From Legionellales bacterium (GTDB lineage Bacteria; Pseudomonadota; Gammaproteobacteria; DSM-16500), in NCBI GenBank assembly GCA_947478495.1, contig CANJVW010000011.1, forward strand, positions 1-47,514: a stretch of 47,514 nt of DNA, given 5' to 3'. The stretch's first letter is position 1. Each line of letters begins with the position of its first letter. Position numbers and translations under genes: made by a program. The notes below the pieces were generated by a model. The model was not told the origin of the DNA. It ran no database searches and saw only the letters and a list, made by a program, of their open reading frames with translations. Shown piece by piece: positions 43,812 to 47,514 of this stretch.

Positions 43812-43834
43812 AGGGGCGGCAGGCTGCCGCCCTT
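43812..43834. terminator. Bidirectional terminator between convergent genes
   Basis: GGGCGGCAG and CTGCCGCCC are perfectly complementary around a tiny centre, flanked by A on one side and TT on the other. It sits between the stops at 43803 (plus) and 43857 (minus) and can serve both directions. Confidence 0.65.
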
Positions 43835-43856
43835 CTGTATTGTAAATATAATCGTA

Positions 43857-44987
43857 CTAGTTAAAGCATTTTCTTGATCGCGATACGGATTCAGATTCGA
43901 GTTTAATTCCGTCCTCGTTAGTGATTGTGATTGCGAGCGCGCGCCCAAGTTGAGCAGTCAGCTGTGGTTGAACAGCTGGATCCAGCAATGTCGGTATCAC
44001 GTTGCTGTAAGTCGCTTGATTGGCAGCCAGTAGCTCATCCCTACCTGTTATGGGCGGCGCGATAAACCATTCATGATACTGTCTTCCAAGTCGTGCACCT
44101 AAGCCACCTAGGTCGCTCACACAAATGATCATCGTGAGCGGCGCTATGACGCCAAACACCATCCAGGCGGGTGTGGCGAGAGGCATGACAGTGACCCCTG
44201 TCGCCAGAATCAGCACTCCTAGCAAGGCGCCTAATAGAGATCCAATCCATGCCCCTTTGTATTCGTAGTGTCTTTTGCGACATTTATCGTGGTCGAAGTG
44301 AAAGGTGAGAGCACGTGAAATATAATCGGCGCAGGACGTGAAGGTGCTCATCAATCGCAGGAGAAAAATACTGGACGCAACAAATGGCGAGCATCCTGGA
44401 ATAAAGATAGTGATGACATGAGCCAATTGCACGAGAGGGGCAAACCCCGATGCAATCAATGCGATACCACAGACCAAGCCGAGCACGAGTGCGGCGAGCA
44501 GCGCTATTTGTTCAATAGGAGATGATCGCTCGAACAGTCCGCCAAGGCGATTACAAAAACCCGTGACAGCACCGATTTGTCGCATAAAAAGCGTGCCGAC
44601 ATTAAGAAAGGATAAAAAGGCTAAGACGGGCGTGGCGGCAGACAAAGTAAGTGTTGTGCAACACACAAAAACACCCAATCCGACACCAACAATCAGTCCA
44701 GCGATAGTCCATCGCAGCTCCCATTTTTGTTTCTGTATTTTTTTGACATCCTCTTCATTCCATAAGTCGATTGTTTTGCCGACATAGCTGCTGCTCGCGA
44801 GTAAATGGCCAATTTGATCGAGCGCGATGAAGGAGTTGAACAAAAGACTGGCTGACAGAAAGATGGGGCTAAAAATACACAGAAAGGGGATGACTATACA
44901 AGCAGAAACGAGAAGGGTGATGAATCCCGCTCGGCAATAATGAGAGAGTTTGCTCGTTTTTTTACTATCTTTTGTCCGGAAAGGCAT
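43857..44987 (-). CDS. Unknown multi-pass membrane protein with polar C-terminus
   Basis: I do not recognise this 376-residue protein. It has a short basic N-terminus (MPFRTKDSKKTSKLSHYCR), about eight hydrophobic helices grouped in pairs with Cys- and Gly-rich faces, and a cytosol-like charged loop (HFDHDKCRKRHYEYKG) before the last pair. A polar tail of about 70 residues ends SVSRSRKCFN. The layout (basic start, paired helices, disordered tail) resembles the protein at 20450-21847, though I see no clear alignment. The gene overlaps the upstream alpha/beta-hydrolase gene by 23 bases, so the two are probably expressed together. Confidence 0.7.
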   Translation of the reverse strand: MPFRTKDSKKTSKLSHYCRAGFITLLVSACIVIPFLCIFSPIFLSASLLFNSFIALDQIGHLLASSSYVGKTIDLWNEEDVKKIQKQKWELRWTIAGLIVGVGLGVFVCCTTLTLSAATPVLAFLSFLNVGTLFMRQIGAVTGFCNRLGGLFERSSPIEQIALLAALVLGLVCGIALIASGFAPLVQLAHVITIFIPGCSPFVASSIFLLRLMSTFTSCADYISRALTFHFDHDKCRKRHYEYKGAWIGSLLGALLGVLILATGVTVMPLATPAWMVFGVIAPLTMIICVSDLGGLGARLGRQYHEWFIAPPITGRDELLAANQATYSNVIPTLLDPAVQPQLTAQLGRALAITITNEDGIKLESESVSRSRKCFN

Positions 44988-46089
44988 GCGGGAAGGAGTG
45001 TACCATAAACTGCTCTATTAAGCGCATCATTTCATCAAAATCGGGGTTAAAGGTAAGACGTTTGCAGTCATTCTTCAGTAAATGCCATTGAAACAGTCTG
45101 TTACGAATGGCGAGGTTGATATCGTTAAATTCACCATAAATGGTATTTGGCGAGACAGGGCAAGGGGTGGGAATCGGCAGGCTGATTCCGATGTGTGAAA
45201 AATCGCGAATATGCAATGCAGAATAAGTGGATGCTCGAAGAATGATGCGCCGATCATCGATGGCTCTAGATTGCCGAGAATACAATAGTAAACGACTTTC
45301 AGGTTGAGTATCTTTTTTAAAATAATCCAGAGCGGCTTTAGCGGATACGGTCGCGTCATCCTCGCTGATGCAATAAAAAACGGGCACCTTCGGCGGCGAG
45401 CTTGATTTTAAGAGTTCAGTGAGCTGATACACCTGATCAATGGCATTGAAGGGAATCGAGCTGTATTTGGTGTGATGTGTGATTTCATCGGGATTTTTTG
45501 TAAACCATAATGCGCGCGGCCAGTGCTTACCAAGCAGGGTAAGCCACTTGGCAAAACGGGCTAAGCCCGATTTGATTTGGATCGCGGGAACTAGCAAAAC
45601 AAGGCTCTTGATTTTTTCAGGATGCTGAGACGCATAAAGCAAAGAAAGTGTTGCGCCAGTCGATGCGCCCACTAATGTGATTTCATCCAAGTCTTTTGCG
45701 AGGCTCGCGACACCGTATCGCACCGCTTGTTGCCATTGCTCATAATGTATCGACAATAAGTGACCGGGGATGGTGCCATGGCCAGGTAGCAAAATGGCTC
45801 TCACAAGATATCCACTAGCTTGTAAATGAAGACCTATCTCTTTTAAGGCGCAAGGTGAATCAAGTAGGCCGTGGATGAGCAATACACCTTGTTTAGTAGG
45901 TGACGCAGGGCGCAGCTCAAACGGGCTGTTGGCATCAATGATGGCTGATGCATCTTGGGAATCTAAATCGGCGCGAGCTTGTGTGATCAGGGTGCGAGAA
46001 CGGGCAATATAGTCAGAGAAACTTAAATTGAGATCATCGATAGGGTAATCTATACTGGTAGAGACAAAGAGTGGTTCGTGAGCAGTCAT
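44965..46089 (-). CDS. Alpha/beta hydrolase
   Basis: This 374-residue hydrolase has the oxyanion turn VLLIHGLLDSPC (His73-Gly74), LPGHGTIPG, and a nucleophile elbow GASTG with Ser143. A candidate acid is at Asp244/245 in ISEDDATVS and a candidate base at His299 in RDFSHIG. The pattern is that of a carboxylesterase or monoacylglycerol-lipase-like enzyme. The extra 60-residue N-terminus lacks a signal peptide, so it is cytosolic or exported by another route. The last 60 residues are long for the fold. The substrate is unknown. It overlaps the membrane-protein gene that follows and is divergent from the IcmD-like gene. Confidence 0.87.
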   Translation of the reverse strand: MTAHEPLFVSTSIDYPIDDLNLSFSDYIARSRTLITQARADLDSQDASAIIDANSPFELRPASPTKQGVLLIHGLLDSPCALKEIGLHLQASGYLVRAILLPGHGTIPGHLLSIHYEQWQQAVRYGVASLAKDLDEITLVGASTGATLSLLYASQHPEKIKSLVLLVPAIQIKSGLARFAKWLTLLGKHWPRALWFTKNPDEITHHTKYSSIPFNAIDQVYQLTELLKSSSPPKVPVFYCISEDDATVSAKAALDYFKKDTQPESRLLLYSRQSRAIDDRRIILRASTYSALHIRDFSHIGISLPIPTPCPVSPNTIYGEFNDINLAIRNRLFQWHLLKNDCKRLTFNPDFDEMMRLIEQFMVHSFPHAFPDKR

Positions 46090-46124
46090 CCTATGAGCAT
46101 AACAAAAAGAAAACGTGAAATGAA

Positions 46125-46133
46125 GGGGGGGGG
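46125..46133 (+). other. G9 homopolymer at the ribosome binding site of the IcmD-like gene
   Basis: Nine G residues (46125-46133) followed by AGTGAC lie directly before the ATG at 46140, so the tract is itself the Shine-Dalgarno region. Changes in tract length would alter ribosome-site strength and spacing, and also the spacing of the 50-base divergent promoter region shared with the hydrolase gene. Confidence 0.6.
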
Positions 46134-46139
46134 AGTGAC

Positions 46140-46469
46140 ATGAGAAAGTGGCATGGGTTAATGATGATTGGGTTGTTTCTTCCGTGTGTTGCGTTGGCGG
46201 AATTTCAGGGAAATTTAGGCGATCTGGCGCATGATGCCACAGACTCTCTAACGGTCGTATCAGATTTTGTCGGTACAGTAGCGCTAGTACTCGGCATTCT
46301 TGCGTTGGTTAGTTCGTTTTTACGTTACTTGCAGCATCGTGTTAATCCGCTGGCGGTGCCGCTTGGCGGCGTCTTTTTATTGGGCGTGCTCGGGTGTTTT
46401 TTGATTGCCTTGCCGTTTTCTTATTTGTTATTTGGAGCGGGCATTCCGTTTCGTCCGCCGCATTTGTAA
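46140..46469 (+). CDS. Small exported membrane protein resembling IcmD/IcmC (Dot/Icm-type)
   Basis: This 109-residue protein has a signal peptide (MRKWHGLMMIGLFLPCVALA, cleavage about residue 20), a short acidic periplasmic stretch (NLGDLAHDATDSL), and two transmembrane helices (about 43-62 and 76-96). Between them is the turn RYLQHRVNPLAVPLGG. A helix, a basic turn, 'NP..VPL' and a second helix is the pattern of the IcmD (DotP)/IcmC (DotE) small proteins of type IVB secretion systems. No other Dot/Icm gene is in the window, so it would be an orphan or paralogue. The match is judged by eye. Stop is three bases from the convergent YqhA-family gene. Confidence 0.5.
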   Translation: MRKWHGLMMIGLFLPCVALAEFQGNLGDLAHDATDSLTVVSDFVGTVALVLGILALVSSFLRYLQHRVNPLAVPLGGVFLLGVLGCFLIALPFSYLLFGAGIPFRPPHL

Positions 46470-46472
46470 CGA

Positions 46473-46967
46473 TTAGCGATGCATCATCAGCCGGTTTGTG
46501 AACGCAATCGTGACCACTGACACAAGCAGTGTTAAATGAATGATAACTTGCCACATAATTTCATCATGGGTTTCCTGTGAAGGATTGATGAATGTTCTCA
46601 GCAAATGAATGGATGAGATGCCGATGAGCGCCAAAGCCAGTTTCACTTTCATGCCGCCGGCATCGACTTTGCTAAGCCATTCGGGTTTGTCAGGATGATG
46701 GTCCAGCTTTAATCGGGATACGAATGTTTCGTACCCACCGACAATAACCATGATCAATAAATTAGCGATCATGACGACATCAATTAAATCTAAAGTGGCT
46801 AACATGGTTTGATTTTCAGTGAGCGATTTAAGCTCTGAGCACAAATGAAATAGGGCGTGCGCGAATTGATAAATGTAAATAGTCAGCACAGCAATGAGGC
46901 CCAAATAAAGAGGAGCCTGCAACCAACGGCTTCGGAAAATAAATAGTGATATCAAGGGTTTAAGCAT
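46473..46967 (-). CDS. yqhA: YqhA family (TIGR00645) inner-membrane protein
   Basis: This is a 164-residue membrane protein with about four helices. Family features are the start LISLFIFRSRWLQAPLYLGL, the LIDVVMIANLLIMVIVGGYE core, FVSRL...PEWLSKVDAGGMKVKLA, IGISSIHLLRTFI and the closing WQVIIHLTLLVSVV. Function is not established; the family lies near UPF0114. ATG 46967 is used since the family begins at this MLKPL; an upstream in-frame ATG at 47090 would add a stretch unlike the family. Confidence 0.92.
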   Translation of the reverse strand: MLKPLISLFIFRSRWLQAPLYLGLIAVLTIYIYQFAHALFHLCSELKSLTENQTMLATLDLIDVVMIANLLIMVIVGGYETFVSRLKLDHHPDKPEWLSKVDAGGMKVKLALALIGISSIHLLRTFINPSQETHDEIMWQVIIHLTLLVSVVTIAFTNRLMMHR

Positions 46968-47131
46968 GGATACTGCATCCTTTGCTGACTGAAAATAACG
47001 TGCGCTTCCGCATCTTACGCTTCCAGGATGGCTGAAGTTGCATTCTTTACGATAATCAACTCTATACTGGTTGTGAAATGTCAGCTTCATTGACTAAGAA
47101 TTTTAGCATATTTCAATAATAATGCTACCAA

Positions 47132-47153
47132 TTATCACCATCTGTGGTGATAA
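47132..47153. repeat. Hairpin TTATCACCA / TGGTGATAA
   Basis: A perfect 9-bp inverted repeat with a TCTG loop. No T run follows. It could be an operator for the yqhA side or a remnant att-like site. Confidence 0.5.
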
Positions 47154-47218
47154 GAAATGGCGCTATTATCGATTAACGCTGTTTTCGATAGTAATGAGAT
47201 TATTCAAAATAAGCTTAC

Positions 47219-47259
47219 CATATCCTTAAAATCACGAAATATGACATTTTAAGGACACG
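47219..47259. promoter_or_regulatory. Operator 1 (41-bp palindrome) upstream of abiEi
   Basis: Two 18-bp arms flank a 5-base centre. The left arm matches the consensus CATGTCCTTAAAATCACG at 17 of 18 positions, the right arm's complement at 14 of 18. Within it, ten bases on each side (TCCTTAAAAT) are perfectly complementary. Most distal of three equivalent sites. Confidence 0.85.
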
Positions 47260-47280
47260 CTAGACACAAAAAAACGAATC

Positions 47281-47321
47281 CATGTCCCTAAAATACCTTT
47301 TATCGTGATTTTAAGAACATG
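47281..47321. promoter_or_regulatory. Operator 2 (41-bp palindrome) upstream of abiEi
   Basis: Same 18-5-18 layout; arms match the consensus at 14 (left) and 17 (right) of 18 positions. Its centre is 62 bases from that of operator 1. It ends 26 bases before the -35 element of the promoter. Confidence 0.85.
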
Positions 47322-47347
47322 ACGCACTCATTTTACACTCTAGTCGC

Positions 47348-47376
47348 TTGACTTTAATTCGCAAGTAAGCAATAAT
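47348..47376 (+). promoter_or_regulatory. Promoter of the AbiEi-type gene
   Basis: TTGACT (47348-47353) and AATAAT (47371-47376) are 17 bases apart, each with five of six consensus positions. The -10 overlaps the left arm of operator 3, and transcription should start near 47383, about 32 bases ahead of the ATG. Confidence 0.8.
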
Positions 47377-47414
47377 GTCATTATTATCACGATAAACGTG
47401 ATTTTGAGGACACG
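47374..47414. promoter_or_regulatory. Operator 3 (41-bp palindrome) over -10, start site and ribosome binding site of abiEi
   Basis: Arms match the consensus at 14 (left) and 16 (right) of 18 positions; the centre ATCACG-ATAAA-CGTGAT is a perfect inner palindrome. The right arm includes the GAGG ribosome binding site and ends directly at the ATG, so a protein bound here would block both transcription and, in RNA form, possibly translation. Its centre is 93 bases from that of operator 2. Confidence 0.88.
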
Positions 47415-47514
47415 ATGAATCTATCTGTTTATATTAAAGAAATACGAAAAACTGGGCAACGGTATTTTACCTTAGAACAGCTTATGGCAGACCGGGGCTT
47501 GTCAAAAAATACAG
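47415..47514 (+). CDS. AbiEi-type antitoxin/transcriptional regulator (partial, runs off window)
   Basis: Only the first 33 codons are present (MNLSVYIKEIRKTGQ...). The opening helix, then RYFTLEQLMADRGLSKNT, matches the N-terminal winged helix-turn-helix of AbiEi family antitoxins of type IV toxin-antitoxin and phage-abortive systems. In known cases AbiEi represses its own operon through inverted repeats, and a nucleotidyltransferase toxin gene (abiEii) follows. Here the toxin gene, if present, lies beyond the window. The promoter and the three operators upstream fit autoregulation. The family call rests on a short stretch, supported by the operators. Confidence 0.75.
   Translation, partial: MNLSVYIKEIRKTGQRYFTLEQLMADRGLSKNT

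Larger units (their letters stand above)
46968..47414. promoter_or_regulatory. 447-base regulatory region ahead of the AbiEi-type gene
   Basis: This gene-free stretch holds the yqhA upstream region, a 9-bp hairpin (47132-47153), three 41-bp palindromic operators and a sigma-70 promoter reading into the AbiEi-type gene. I found no open frame worth calling between 46968 and 47414. Confidence 0.8.

Noticed and set aside
1-47514. CRISPR array, rRNA operon, plasmid or chromosomal replication origin
   Set aside because: No regularly spaced direct repeats, no rRNA sequence and no origin-type clusters of DnaA boxes were seen.

Overview
The window reads as chromosomal DNA of a gammaproteobacterium, most likely from the Legionellales (Coxiella/Legionella side). 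This rests on gene content rather than on any database match. It has LepB with a TGSL active site, a DedA-PAP2-LssY fusion, a 17-kDa-antigen-like lipoprotein, an IcmD/IcmC-like small membrane protein, and several unrecognised multi-helix membrane and coiled-coil proteins among ordinary housekeeping operons. A host-associated lifestyle is plausible but not shown.

Layout. 1-1073: an unknown membrane-anchored protein, an internally deleted IS30-family element with both terminal inverted repeats, and a large hairpin. 1120-2909 (minus): hemH and birA. 3050-6860 (plus): an isochorismatase-fold protein, mutY, yggX, pabB and pabA; pabB carries an in-frame palindromic repeat. 6897-7934: a small unknown protein and the sdhE/ygfX pair. 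7994-15887 (plus): lepA, lepB, rnc, era, recO, gltX, cysS, tightly coupled except for a second copy of the palindromic repeat between era and recO. 15958-21847 (plus): an outer-membrane barrel, hemF, an acidic secreted protein, zapE, an EamA transporter and two unknown genes, closed by a strong terminator. 22008-22598: a DUF924 protein. 22722-27421 (minus): pepA, holC, valS. 27651-33785 (minus): dacA, ybeD, lipB, lipA, lssY-like, sohB, running as one operon from dacA. 33928-38799: suhB, a coiled-coil protein, radA, a glycine-zipper lipoprotein, a Pro/Thr-rich protein, a GNAT acetyltransferase and a frameshifted small gene behind alr. 38796-43361: alr, then a polyprenyl-phosphate glycosyltransferase, an ArnT-like transferase and a ChbG/YdjC-type deacetylase. 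43365-43440: tRNA-Phe. 43600-46967: unknown membrane proteins, an alpha/beta hydrolase, an IcmD-like protein behind a G9 tract, and a YqhA-family protein. 46968-47514: a regulatory region with three 41-bp palindromic operators and the start of an AbiEi-type antitoxin gene, cut by the window edge.

Functional themes. Most genes are housekeeping: haem (hemH, hemF), folate (pabA/pabB), biotin and lipoate attachment (birA, lipA, lipB), RNA and translation (rnc, era, gltX, cysS, valS, lepA), DNA repair and replication (mutY, recO, radA, holC), protein export and turnover (lepB, sohB, pepA) and wall synthesis (alr, dacA). Points deserving a second look: (1) the glycosyltransferase/ArnT/deacetylase trio, which matches the parts list of the Francisella FlmF2-FlmK-NaxD pathway that puts an amino sugar on lipid A; (2) the triple operator in front of the AbiE-type gene; (3) the palindromic repeat that codes for about 32 residues inside pabB; (4) the isochorismatase-fold protein with both nucleophile and acid replaced; (5) the G9 tract at the ribosome binding site of the IcmD-like gene.
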